From Saprospiraceae bacterium (lineage in GTDB: Bacteria; Bacteroidota; Bacteroidia; Bacteroidales; JAIPBB01): a DNA stretch of 17,440 nucleotides. The stretch lies in assembly GCA_021739805.1 (NCBI GenBank), contig JAIPBB010000087.1, positions 1 to 17,440 of the forward strand, read 5' to 3'. This document shows positions 1 through 7,215 of this stretch, in pieces (the stretch's first letter is position 1; each line of letters starts with the position of its first letter). Made by a program: the position numbers and the translations under genes. The notes below the pieces were generated by a model. It did not search any database. It worked only from the letters and a program-made list of their open reading frames with translations, and was not told the origin of the DNA.

Positions 1-105
1 TTTCAATTGGATAATAAAAAAAACTGTTGACAAAAAATAATCATCAAACGGCACTTTTAAAATTTGAAGTGAGTTTAATTCACATGCGAAGACCTTTCAC
101 ATCCA

Positions 106-1566
106 CTAAAACCCAAATCCCCAACTCTGAAGTTGTTCTTTAGTTGGGTCTAAAATCACAAAATATTTCTCACCAACTTTGATTAAGAATTTGTCTTCTT
201 CATATGGATAGAAACCAAATAATGCTATATGTTCATCCTTAGAATTTAAAGCATTATCAACCTTTTGTGCATATTCAGGGTTTCTGTCGTTGGGCGAATC
301 ATATCTTGAAAGAATTTCTTCTTTACTGTAAAAATTTAATTGCCATTGCAATAAAGGGTTTCTGCAATAAGTGTATTTTATATAATTATCCTTCAAATAA
401 GTAATTAAAATATCAATTTGTTTCTCGTCACTAATTCCCATTTTTTTATAAGTCGTAAATTCATAATTTTTAAACTCATATAAAGAAACTGAGCCAAAAC
501 CAATGAAAGCTGCCAATATTAAAATTGTAGTTTTTTTAGGAATATCATTTAGCATCATAAAAAACATTAAGAAAGCAGATGCAGAAAGGGGTAGGAGATA
601 TCGAGGAGTATATGTTTTTAAAACCAAAGTATAAGATAAAATTAGCAAAACTGAAATAGTTAAAATAATACTAATTGGGTTTATTTTTTTCTTGATAATA
701 AAAACCACTTGAGTAATTAATGAAGTGAATATTCCGCAAACAACTGCAATCGAAAGAATTTTTGTGAAAACCGGAGCATTGTAAATATCACCGAGATAAT
801 AATTTCCACTAATGTTTTGATATATATGCTTTGGAAGACGAATAAAGTGTGTCCAAATATTGTTAAAGCTTAAAAAACCAGGATGCCAGAAATCTGACAT
901 ATTTTTTTTAATAATATAAAAAATAACGCTTAAAACAACTATTACAGTGAGACTCATCCAAAACCTTGATGATTTTTTTTCTTTCCATAAATAATAAATA
1001 AAAATTGGGAGTAAGCCAGCTAGCCATAAAGCCTGGCTTTCGAAAATCAAAACCATAATTAAGCATAATAAACACCAAACAAAATTTCTCTTTCTAATTC
1101 TTTGATTAACTAATATGTAAGTGGCAATTGAACTTAGCATAAATGAAGTTAAATAACCACCTCTTGCTTTCATCGACCAAACTGCCCAGGCAGGAGTGAT
1201 AATAAATGCGATAATCAAGAGTAATGCTAACCACTTTTTTTTAGGATTTAATTGAATCAAAGTTTTATAAAGAAAAATTACTCCTATAGTCCAAAGTATT
1301 AGCATTGAGATTTTAACTGCATAATCTGAAATGCCGAAAATAGAATAATTAAAAGCAATAATAGATGTTTCAATAAGTGAAAATCCATAAGTTTGCCCCC
1401 AGAAATAAAGTGATATTTCCTTTCCTTCAAGCAGATGTTTTGCCATTAATCCGACTATGGCTTCATCTCCATCGAGATATAATAATGGACTTAATAATTG
1501 AGGTAGCCTTGATATAACTATCAAAACCAGGATTAATAATATTTCTTTGTTGAAAATCTTTTTCAT
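106..1566 (-). CDS. Polytopic membrane glycosyltransferase, PMT/ArnT-like (GT-C fold)
   Basis: A 486-residue, very hydrophobic protein with roughly ten or more membrane segments. The first segment (about residues 9-29) is followed by an outward loop carrying Asp32, Asp34 and Glu35 in the motif YLDGDEA. An acidic pair in the first extracytoplasmic loop is the hallmark of lipid-linked-sugar-dependent GT-C enzymes such as PMT, ArnT and related GT39/GT83 proteins. The C-terminal 100 residues are soluble and probably periplasmic. By family it would move a sugar from a polyprenyl-phosphate donor to a protein, lipid or glycan on the outer face of the inner membrane. The substrate cannot be told from sequence. 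It is divergent from hicA, and no other glycan genes are in the window. A TATTTTTG box lies 8 nt upstream of the ATG. Confidence is high for the fold class and low for the acceptor. Confidence 0.75.
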   Translation of the reverse strand: MKKIFNKEILLILVLIVISRLPQLLSPLLYLDGDEAIVGLMAKHLLEGKEISLYFWGQTYGFSLIETSIIAFNYSIFGISDYAVKISMLILWTIGVIFLYKTLIQLNPKKKWLALLLIIAFIITPAWAVWSMKARGGYLTSFMLSSIATYILVNQRIRKRNFVWCLLCLIMVLIFESQALWLAGLLPIFIYYLWKEKKSSRFWMSLTVIVVLSVIFYIIKKNMSDFWHPGFLSFNNIWTHFIRLPKHIYQNISGNYYLGDIYNAPVFTKILSIAVVCGIFTSLITQVVFIIKKKINPISIILTISVLLILSYTLVLKTYTPRYLLPLSASAFLMFFMMLNDIPKKTTILILAAFIGFGSVSLYEFKNYEFTTYKKMGISDEKQIDILITYLKDNYIKYTYCRNPLLQWQLNFYSKEEILSRYDSPNDRNPEYAQKVDNALNSKDEHIALFGFYPYEEDKFLIKVGEKYFVILDPTKEQLQSWGFGF

Positions 1567-1574
1567 TAAGAATT

Positions 1575-1582
1575 CAAAAATA
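1575..1582 (-). promoter_or_regulatory. Candidate -7 box for the glycosyltransferase gene
   Basis: On the minus strand the sequence reads TATTTTTG, a full match to the Bacteroidota -7 consensus TAnnTTTG, 8 nt before the start codon at 1566. I do not see a convincing TTTG -33 element at the right distance, so this is a partial promoter match. The 16-bp dyad at 1627-1642 would lie about 45 bp upstream of this box. Confidence 0.4.
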
Positions 1583-1626
1583 TAAATATTTTGTTGATTA
1601 ATTGATTAATTTTAGCATGGAATTAT

Positions 1627-1642
1627 TTGCTATGTATAGCAA
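1627..1642. promoter_or_regulatory. 16-bp perfect dyad, possible operator
   Basis: TTGCTAT and ATAGCAA form perfect 7-bp arms around a 2-nt centre. The dyad sits 61 bp upstream of the glycosyltransferase start and well away from hicA. Its size and symmetry suit a dimeric repressor site, but no regulator gene lies next to it. Chance occurrence in AT-rich DNA cannot be excluded, although the GC/GC positions in the arms make it less trivial. Confidence 0.25.
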
Positions 1643-1831
1643 GTTTTAATTACATCCATTTTATTATAACATATTAAAATTCTACTTAGTTTTGTTTTGA
1701 AATGAAACATTTTTAGGGTAATTTTAATTTGTAAACAAAAAATCAACAATAGGAAATTTTGTAAATAACTAAAAAAATCACCTAGTTATTGAATTCATAT
1801 CAAAATGACGTTTTATTATTCTGTTAAAATA

Positions 1832-1863
1832 TTTGCATTTTGCAACTAAATATAGTTACTTTG
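1832..1863 (+). promoter_or_regulatory. hicAB promoter with overlapping dyads
   Basis: TTTG at 1832-1835, a 20-bp spacer and TTACTTTG at 1856-1863 (one mismatch to TAnnTTTG) form a good Bacteroidota-type promoter. It ends 4 nt before the hicA ATG, so the mRNA would have almost no leader. Two dyads overlap it. One is TTGCA-TTT-TGCAA at 1833-1845, covering the -33 element. The other is AACTA-AATA-TAGTT at 1844-1857, in the spacer. HicB proteins with a ribbon-helix-helix domain typically bind such dyads to repress their own operon, so these are plausible HicB operators. That role is inferred. Confidence 0.6.
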
Positions 1864-1867
1864 CGTT

Positions 1868-2110
1868 ATGTCAAAAAAGGAAAAACTTATTGATCGCTTC
1901 TTAAAGATGCCAAAAGATTTCCATTTTGATGAAATGGTTAAATTATTAGGTTATTTTGAGTTTACCCATGTGAAAAAAGGTAAAACATCAGGTTCAAGAG
2001 TGAAATTTGTAAATCCATCTGGCACTTTGATTTTGCTACATAAGCCTCATCCGAATGGGATTATGAAAATCTATCAATTAAAACAAATAAAAGAAAAATT
2101 AGAATTATGA
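1868..2110 (+). CDS. hicA: HicA-family toxin (mRNA interferase)
   Basis: An 80-residue protein with the compact HicA layout: an N-terminal helix (KEKLIDRFLK), a second helix (residues 20-28), then beta strands and the LLHKPHP segment (56-62) before a C-terminal helix. HicA toxins have a double-stranded-RNA-binding-like fold and cut mRNA, stopping growth until HicB binds them. The classical catalytic His lies in a GSH motif. Here the aligned segment reads GSR (Gly42-Ser43-Arg44), and histidines occur instead at 58 and 61 in HKPHP. I recall this GSRV...HKPHP variant as a recognisable HicA subgroup. The stop overlaps the hicB start (ATGA), the usual toxin-antitoxin coupling. The family call is firm. 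Whether it is an active nuclease is less certain because of Arg44. Confidence 0.85.
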   Translation: MSKKEKLIDRFLKMPKDFHFDEMVKLLGYFEFTHVKKGKTSGSRVKFVNPSGTLILLHKPHPNGIMKIYQLKQIKEKLEL

Positions 2111-2448
2111 AATATCTTAATTATAAAGCTTACACAGGCAGCATTGAGTATAGTGAAGAAGACAATATACTTTATGGAAAAGTATTAGGAATACAAGCTC
2201 TAATATCTTATGAAGGACTTACAGGCAAGGACTTGGAAATGGATTTTCATGAATCGATTAATGAATATTTAGCTGATTGTAAGGCTAATAATATAGTTCC
2301 GGAAAAGCCATTTAAAGGAAGTTTTAATGTAAGAATACCGTCAAATCTTCACCAAAGAGCAGCCCTATTAGCTATGGAAGCAAAAATATCATTAAATAAT
2401 TTTGTTGCAGAATCAATTCGTTCAAGAATAATGAGAGAATCTGGTTAA
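2107..2448 (+). CDS. hicB: HicB-family antitoxin
   Basis: A 113-residue protein. The N-terminal half (about 1-70) is the HicB partial RNase-H-like fold that covers the toxin: a Tyr-rich first strand, then GKVLGIQALISYEG, then a helix with DFHESINEYLADC. The C-terminal part (about 78-110) is a ribbon-helix-helix DNA-binding domain, with the strand SFNVRIPSNLH followed by ALLAMEAKISLNNFVAESIRSRI. It neutralises HicA and, by family, represses the operon through dyads at the promoter (candidates at 1833-1857). It overlaps hicA by 4 bp (ATGA), so translation is coupled. Length and domain order are normal for the family. Confidence 0.88.
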   Translation: MKYLNYKAYTGSIEYSEEDNILYGKVLGIQALISYEGLTGKDLEMDFHESINEYLADCKANNIVPEKPFKGSFNVRIPSNLHQRAALLAMEAKISLNNFVAESIRSRIMRESG

Positions 2449-2504
2449 ACAAATCAATAAACAAAAATTTTTAGTTTTTTTTTACAGACACTAAATAATA
2501 AAAT

Positions 2505-2969
2505 ATGAAAGTATTTATAATTTGCTCTTTTATTATTACAATTCTAACTCAGAATAATATTGAAGATGAGAATCACAAGAATAATTATTGTTGGAATACT
2601 GAAAGTGATACTGTAATTTGTATTCTTCCAAAACATAAAACAATTGATAAACAATTGTTTTTATATCACATTAATTGCAATAAAGATTCTTTGTTTTTGT
2701 CTAAAATATCAGATGAATTTGAGACAGAGTTTAATAACTTGATTGATTATAAGGAGTTACTGGGGTTATACTTTATTTTTATTACTAAAGATGGTAGAAA
2801 AATTGAAGAAGGAAGATGTTATGGTGATACTGGATTTGAAGGAATATATAAATATTATTACAAAAATGGAAAAATTAAAAGAGAAGGAAAAAGAGAAAAT
2901 GGTCGAAAGATTGGAAATTGGAAGTTCTACAATTGTAACGGAAAATTAAAGAAGATTAAGAGTTATTAA
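2505..2969 (+). CDS. Small secreted protein with MORN/YwqK-like repeats
   Basis: A 154-residue protein that begins with a short hydrophobic segment (about residues 2-15), probably a signal peptide. A Cys-containing middle region that I do not recognise follows. The C-terminal 42 residues hold MORN-like units of the form YYYKNGKIKREGKRENGRKIGNWKFYNCNG. Databases often label this repeat family 'YwqK family antitoxin', but the repeats are short structural beta-hairpins and do not by themselves imply a toxin-antitoxin role. It starts 56 bp after hicB. It may be a passenger of the same small accessory block, or unrelated. It is AT-rich, with many Lys, Asn and Ile codons like its neighbours. The gene is probably real; its function is unknown. 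Confidence 0.6.
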   Translation: MKVFIICSFIITILTQNNIEDENHKNNYCWNTESDTVICILPKHKTIDKQLFLYHINCNKDSLFLSKISDEFETEFNNLIDYKELLGLYFIFITKDGRKIEEGRCYGDTGFEGIYKYYYKNGKIKREGKRENGRKIGNWKFYNCNGKLKKIKSY

Positions 2970-3033
2970 AATGGATTATGAACTTAGTAAAACTTTCAAA
3001 ATAATTCATCCAAAACAATATTTCCTATTATAT

Positions 3034-3196
3034 AAAGGTACGGAGTACCGGTAATATTTATAGCTTTTTATTCAATGAGTGTTCCATAAGGTGCAGAGCA
3101 CCGTTATATTATTTATAACACACAATATTGCGGTGCTCTGCACCTTGTATTTTATTCGCTTATTATTTTCTATAAATATTTTGGTACTCTACCAAT
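3034..3196. repeat. Nested palindromic REP-like / MITE-like element
   Basis: Four copies of a small palindrome lie in 160 bp. They are GGTAC-GGA-GTACC (3037-3049), GGTGC-AGA-GCACC (3090-3102), GGTGC-TCT-GCACC (3132-3144) and the shorter GGTA-CTC-TACC (3183-3193). They are arranged symmetrically. The inner pair forms a perfect 16-bp inverted repeat (3088-3103 with 3131-3146). The outer pair is flanked by an 11-bp perfect inverted repeat (3053-3063 with 3170-3180). The whole unit sits in the 333-bp gap between the convergent ends of the MORN-like gene and uvrB. That is the usual place for REP elements, and it could act as a two-way transcription terminator. I see no coding capacity. Nothing else stands out in 2970-3302. 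Confidence 0.75.
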
Positions 3197-3302
3197 AAAT
3201 ACTATAACTAAATCATAGAATTTATTTTTCTTTGTGGGGATTTATTTTGAAAGTTTTACTTAATGAGTTATAATCTGAAATCCTTGCAATTCTATACTAT
3301 CT

Positions 3303-5324
3303 TCATAAGTTCTCCAGTATCTTCTCCAACTCAAAAATCTCATCCCTAAATCTTGCAGCCATAATAAAATCTAGTTCTTTAACTGCTTTTTCCATTTCCT
3401 TTTTAGATTTTGTAATTGCCTTTTGAATTTGTTCTTTCGACATATATTTCACTACAGGGTCAGCAGCAATATTCACAGCATCGTTTTCAACATAAGTTTT
3501 AGGATGTATCTCAGCTTTGTCCATTACGGATGTTTGCCCCATAATGGATTCAATTGATTTTGTGATTTGTGTTGGAGTAATATTATTGTCTTCGTTATAC
3601 TTCAATTGCTTTATTCGTCTTCGGTTTGTCTCGTCAATTGTTCTTTGCATTGAGCCTGTAACCTTGTCAGCATACATTATTACTTTGCTGTTAATGTTTC
3701 GGGCTGCTCTTCCTGCTGTTTGGGTAAGTGAACGTTCCGAACGCAAAAAACCTTCTTTATCAGCATCAAGAATGGCAACCAAAGATACTTCAGGTAAATC
3801 CAAACCCTCACGAAGCAGATTTACTCCAACAAGTACATCAAAACTTCCAAGTCGTAACTCTCGCAAGATTTCAACTCTATCAAGTGTGTCAATTTCCGAA
3901 TGAATATATCTGCATCGGATTCCAACTCTGATAAGATATGCTGCAAGTTCTTCTGCCATTCGTTTAGTAAGTGTTGTAACCAAAACCCTTTCATTTTTAG
4001 CAATTACTTGCTCCATTTCATCTAAAAGGTCATCTATTTGATTTAAACTAGGTCGTACTTCAATTACTGGGTCGAGCAGGCCTGTGGGACGAATTAATTG
4101 CTCAACAACAACGCCTTCACACTTTTGAAGTTCATAATCTCCGGGAGTAGCACTAACATAAATCGTTTGCTTGTTCATTGATTCAAATTCGTCATATTGC
4201 AAAGGCCGATTATCCAAAGCCGAAGGCAAACGAAAACCGTATTCAACAAGATTTTGCTTTCTTGACCTATCGCCGCCATACATAGCCCTGACTTGTGAAA
4301 GAGTAACATGACTCTCATCAACAACCATCAAATAATCATCAGGAAAATAATCCAAAAGACAAAAAGGTCTTGCTCCAACTTCACGTCCATCAAAATATCT
4401 AGAATAATTCTCTATACCGGAGCAATAGCCAAGTTCACGCATCATTTCCAAATCATAAACCACTCTGTCTTTAAGTCGTTTTGCTTCAAGATGCTTTCCG
4501 ATTTCTTTAAAATATTCAACCTGCTTTACCATATCATCCTGAATAAAGACCAAGGCATCTTTCATTTTATCTTTTGATGTGACGAAAATATTAGCGGGAT
4601 AAATATTTATACTTTCAACATCGGCAGTTGTGTGACCTGTCATTGGGTCAAATGTTTCGATTCCTTCTATTTCATCACCAAAGAAAAATATTTTATATGC
4701 AAAATCGGCATAAGCCGGAAAAATATCAATGGTGTCGCCTTTAACCCGAAAATTTCCCCTGTCGAAGATCACTTCGTTACGCGAATAAAGACTCGTTACC
4801 AATTGATGAAGCAGTTTGTTTTGAGTAATTTTTTGTCCTGCTTTTAAATTGATAACATTATTGGTGAAATCATCAGGATTTCCAATGCCATAAATGCATG
4901 AAACCGAAGAAACCACTATCACATCGCGCCTTCCTGATAGGAGGGAAGAAGTGGCACTTAAACGGAGTTTTTCGATTTCATCATTAATCGAAAGGTCTTT
5001 TTCAATATAAGTATTTGTTGATGGAAGATATGCTTCGGGTTGGTAATAATCGTAATAAGAAACAAAATATTCAACTGCATTGTCAGGGAAAAACTGTTTG
5101 AATTCACCGTAAAGCTGAGCAGCAAGGGTTTTATTATGACTTAAAACCAAAGTAGGACGATTGATTTGCTGAATTACATTTGCAATAGTGAAAGTCTTTC
5201 CTGAACCCGTAACACCAAGTAAAACTTGTGCTGCATCACCACGACTAAGTCCTTCAACCAATTGCTGAATTGCTTCGGGCTGGTCGCCTGTTGGTTTAAA
5301 ATCTGATGTAAGTTGAAATTGCAT
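3303..5324 (-). CDS. uvrB: UvrABC excinuclease subunit B
   Basis: A 673-residue protein, the standard UvrB length, counted from the ATG at 5324 (MQFQLTSDFKPTGDQP). The reading frame stays open upstream to 5468, but that extra sequence does not resemble UvrB and overlaps the neighbouring gene. Features in order: Walker A GVTGSGKT (37-44); the damage-probing beta-hairpin region with YFVSYYDYYQPEAYLPSTNT; the Walker B-like DESH; helicase motif VI in QTAGRAARN; and a C-terminal UVR domain (about 635-670) that contacts UvrC. UvrB takes damaged DNA from UvrA, verifies the lesion, and with UvrC makes the dual incision of nucleotide excision repair. No other uvr gene is in the window, which is common because bacterial uvr genes are often scattered. 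All key motifs are intact. Confidence 0.98.
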   Translation of the reverse strand: MQFQLTSDFKPTGDQPEAIQQLVEGLSRGDAAQVLLGVTGSGKTFTIANVIQQINRPTLVLSHNKTLAAQLYGEFKQFFPDNAVEYFVSYYDYYQPEAYLPSTNTYIEKDLSINDEIEKLRLSATSSLLSGRRDVIVVSSVSCIYGIGNPDDFTNNVINLKAGQKITQNKLLHQLVTSLYSRNEVIFDRGNFRVKGDTIDIFPAYADFAYKIFFFGDEIEGIETFDPMTGHTTADVESINIYPANIFVTSKDKMKDALVFIQDDMVKQVEYFKEIGKHLEAKRLKDRVVYDLEMMRELGYCSGIENYSRYFDGREVGARPFCLLDYFPDDYLMVVDESHVTLSQVRAMYGGDRSRKQNLVEYGFRLPSALDNRPLQYDEFESMNKQTIYVSATPGDYELQKCEGVVVEQLIRPTGLLDPVIEVRPSLNQIDDLLDEMEQVIAKNERVLVTTLTKRMAEELAAYLIRVGIRCRYIHSEIDTLDRVEILRELRLGSFDVLVGVNLLREGLDLPEVSLVAILDADKEGFLRSERSLTQTAGRAARNINSKVIMYADKVTGSMQRTIDETNRRRIKQLKYNEDNNITPTQITKSIESIMGQTSVMDKAEIHPKTYVENDAVNIAADPVVKYMSKEQIQKAITKSKKEMEKAVKELDFIMAARFRDEIFELEKILENL

Positions 5325-5379
5325 TTTATATTGATATTTATTAGAAGTGATTAAACTATTAAAGTTGCAATAATTTAAT

Positions 5380-6225
5380 TTATTTAATAAATCCAGTTTT
5401 ATCAAATTTCTTTTCCACATTAAGTTGTTCCCAGAAATACTCACCTTTCTTTGAGAAATTATACTCATGTAGTTTAGTGCCTAATACTGAACGTTCTATT
5501 ATTATTTGGTCATCAATATACATTCTTTTAATATTTGCAGGTAATTTTTCTGGCAATTTTTGTTCTTGCACAATACTTACGCCAAGTTCAAGAAAATACT
5601 GAAACATTCCTGATTTTTTAAACTCCAAATAGGCATTAATTAGTTGTGATTTTGCTTTTGTTGATTCATCATTTTTAAATTCATCTATTTTTCTTTGTAA
5701 TTGATTGTTAAGTCCTTTTGAGTCCTTTAGGTCTCTTTCTAATCTTAAAACTGAGTTATCACGTTCTTCAATAATACTATTCATCTCAAGTACTTCAGTG
5801 TTAAGCCTGTCTATTTGTTTATTTAAATCAGCTTTATCTTGATAATTTGCTTTAATATTCTCAAGTTCTACTTCTTCCTTTACTAACTTTTGTTTTAGTT
5901 GTATATCAATTACTGACTGCTCAGAGGCATATTCTTTTCTTTTAATAGTTGATGTTTTGATTACCCACTCTAATGAAAGCATTATATAAGGCAACACAAT
6001 TATATATATTAATGCAACTGCTATTGGCCAAATTAAGTTGTTAGATAGTGAAACATAATTGCTTTCTATAAAGATTATTCGATCAATGATATTCTTGTCA
6101 TCAAATAATAAAACAGCAATTGCTTTCCAATTGATAATTATCCATGAAACTATTAATGTGCCAATAAAAGGGTTTTTTATTCTTTCTGTTGTAGAATCAA
6201 AAATAGCCTTAACGAGATTTTTCAT
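5380..6225 (-). CDS. Two-TM membrane protein with long coiled coil, unknown function
   Basis: A 281-residue protein that I cannot assign to a named family. It has a short cytosolic start with ERIKNPFIG, a first membrane segment at about 21-42, a loop, and a second membrane segment at about 64-87. A long Glu/Lys/Asp-rich heptad region (about 95-195) strongly suggests a coiled coil, and a small globular C-terminal domain (about 200-281) follows. The two membrane helices should place the coiled coil and C-terminus in the cytosol. I recall the N-terminal module ERxKNPFxGTxxxSWxxxNWKAI at the start of many uncharacterised bacterial membrane proteins with varied C-terminal parts, which suggests a membrane anchor swapped between different sensors or effectors. 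It is on the same strand as uvrB, ending 55 bp before it. That is probably simple adjacency. Confidence 0.65.
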   Translation of the reverse strand: MKNLVKAIFDSTTERIKNPFIGTLIVSWIIINWKAIAVLLFDDKNIIDRIIFIESNYVSLSNNLIWPIAVALIYIIVLPYIMLSLEWVIKTSTIKRKEYASEQSVIDIQLKQKLVKEEVELENIKANYQDKADLNKQIDRLNTEVLEMNSIIEERDNSVLRLERDLKDSKGLNNQLQRKIDEFKNDESTKAKSQLINAYLEFKKSGMFQYFLELGVSIVQEQKLPEKLPANIKRMYIDDQIIIERSVLGTKLHEYNFSKKGEYFWEQLNVEKKFDKTGFIK

Positions 6226-6317
6226 AATCTTTCTATTTTTTCTAAAGTTAATTATATCTAATGCATTACAAAATAACGAAATTGTGAGTAGAATAAAAAC
6301 TAAAATACAGACTGAAT

Positions 6318-6884
6318 TTATTCATCCCTCACCGGCTCAAACGACTCAATAATTTTCATTATAACCTTTTTCTTTTCCTTTAAAATCTCTTTATCACCCC
6401 AGAAATATATTATATAAGCAAAATCATCATCAATTGCTATTAATTGCCACACTTCGGCATCCTTCATTTCTTCTATGCTCCATTTTACCGCATCCCATTT
6501 TCCAACTTTTTTGGTAAATGTCAGATGTTCTGTTTTGATTTTTCCGGCATTTTTTCCATTGTAGAAATTATAGTTCCAGACCTTTTGTCTTTTTAGGCTG
6601 TCAATACCGGTTTTGGGGCAGGGGTAAACAACCATTCCAATAATTATGTCTAAACCTGTTCGGTAAAGATTAATAGTTCCTGTACAATGGCAAACACTAC
6701 TACCGTAACCATCCCAATCATTATCCCAACCAAATCCATCAACTTCCCAATAATTAGGTAGTTTGTACTTCATTTTATAACCGGATTGGTCAATGTCTCG
6801 CCAACCAATTTCCTGGGCAGAAATTGTTAAGCTTATTGATGTTAAAATAATTATAACACAAATTGATTTTTTAATAGTTTCCAT
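6318..6884 (-). CDS. Small exported protein, unknown function
   Basis: A 188-residue protein with a clear signal peptide (KKSICVIIILTSISLTISAQ, cleavage near residue 23-24). The mature part is rich in Trp, Tyr and Gly. It carries a segment of the form YKLPNYWEVDG near its start and a CHC pair (VCHCTG) plus another Cys in VVYPCP, which may form disulfides or bind a metal. The pattern 'lipoprotein-like, LPxxWEV ... IIESFEP' loosely recalls PsbP/DcrB-like periplasmic domains, but I would not assign it. The gene is followed by 92 bp and then the coiled-coil protein on the same strand. The repeat-rich region 6904-7390 lies immediately upstream, so its promoter must work within or next to those repeats. 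Confidence 0.6.
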   Translation of the reverse strand: METIKKSICVIIILTSISLTISAQEIGWRDIDQSGYKMKYKLPNYWEVDGFGWDNDWDGYGSSVCHCTGTINLYRTGLDIIIGMVVYPCPKTGIDSLKRQKVWNYNFYNGKNAGKIKTEHLTFTKKVGKWDAVKWSIEEMKDAEVWQLIAIDDDFAYIIYFWGDKEILKEKKKVIMKIIESFEPVRDE

Positions 6885-6911
6885 AACTTAATAATTTTTT
6901 ACGCCTTTTAT

Positions 6912-6995
6912 CTTTAAACTTTTGTCTTTTGCCTTTAAACTTTTGCCTTTTGCCTTTAAACTTTTGCCTTTTGCCTTTAAACTTTTGCCTTTTGC
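6912..6995. repeat. 21-bp tandem repeat array, four units
   Basis: Four head-to-tail units of 21 bp start at 6912, 6933, 6954 and 6975. Each reads CTTTAAAC, then TTTTGCC, then TTTTGC. The first differs at one base (T for C at 6925). Partial TTTTGCC units recur through 7134-7390. A short GATTACTGATTACAGATTAC run follows at about 7001-7020. The array is not coding. Unlike a CRISPR it has no spacers. Confidence 0.85.
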
Positions 6996-7027
6996 CTTCT
7001 GATTACTGATTACAGATTACTGCCTTT

Positions 7028-7160
7028 CGTCATCCCTCGATACGCCACGCAAATAATTAGTGCAAAATTCTTATTTCATCAAAGCGTGGCACTCGGTCTG
7101 ACTATCGCTACTAACAATCTTTTTTTCTCTTTTGCCTTTTTACTTTTGCCTTTTGCCTTT
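7028..7160. repeat. 133-bp perfect direct repeat, copy 1
   Basis: This copy is identical base for base to 7216-7348, 188 bp downstream. It begins CGTCATCCCTCGATACGCC. It contains a 7-bp inverted repeat, GCCACGC (7044-7050) with GCGTGGC (7084-7090), around a 33-bp AT-rich centre. It ends in a stretch of TTTTGCC units. The GC-richer core is unlike the surrounding DNA and looks like a small non-coding repeat element embedded in the TTTTGCC array. Confidence 0.85.
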
Positions 7161-7215
7161 TGCCTTTAAACTTTTGCCTTTTTACCGATTACCGAACACC
7201 GATTACCACTTTTTC

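Larger units (their letters stand above)
1567..1867. other. Divergent intergenic region, glycosyltransferase gene / hicA
   Basis: This is 301 bp of very AT-rich DNA between two divergent genes. It holds the hicA promoter at the right end and a TATTTTTG box for the left gene. It also holds a 16-bp dyad at 1627-1642 (TTGCTAT, 2 nt, ATAGCAA) and two tandem TTGATTAA octamers at 1594-1609. I see no RNA gene or reading frame in the middle portion (about 1650-1825). Confidence 0.6.

Noticed and set aside
2449..2504. Intrinsic terminator after hicB (AAAAATTTTT followed by a T run)
   Set aside because: The palindrome has no loop or GC pairs, so it would not make a stable hairpin. It is a plain AT tract.
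2505..2969. Third component of the HicAB toxin-antitoxin system
   Set aside because: The YwqK 'antitoxin' label comes from automatic naming of a MORN-like repeat. The protein has a probable signal peptide, so it would not act on a cytosolic toxin.
3517..3903. 128-codon open frame antisense to uvrB
   Set aside because: It is a shadow of the conserved uvrB frame, with no recognisable domain and no promoter. The same applies to the other antisense frames at 4308-4577 and 4632-4847.
5325..5468. 48-codon N-terminal extension of uvrB, overlapping the upstream gene
   Set aside because: The extension has no similarity to UvrB N-termini, would overlap the coiled-coil protein gene by 89 bp, and the ATG at 5324 gives the canonical start and length.
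6059..6352. 97-codon open frame across the end of two minus-strand genes
   Set aside because: It is antisense to the membrane segment codons of the coiled-coil protein; its hydrophobic stretches reflect AT-rich complementary codons.
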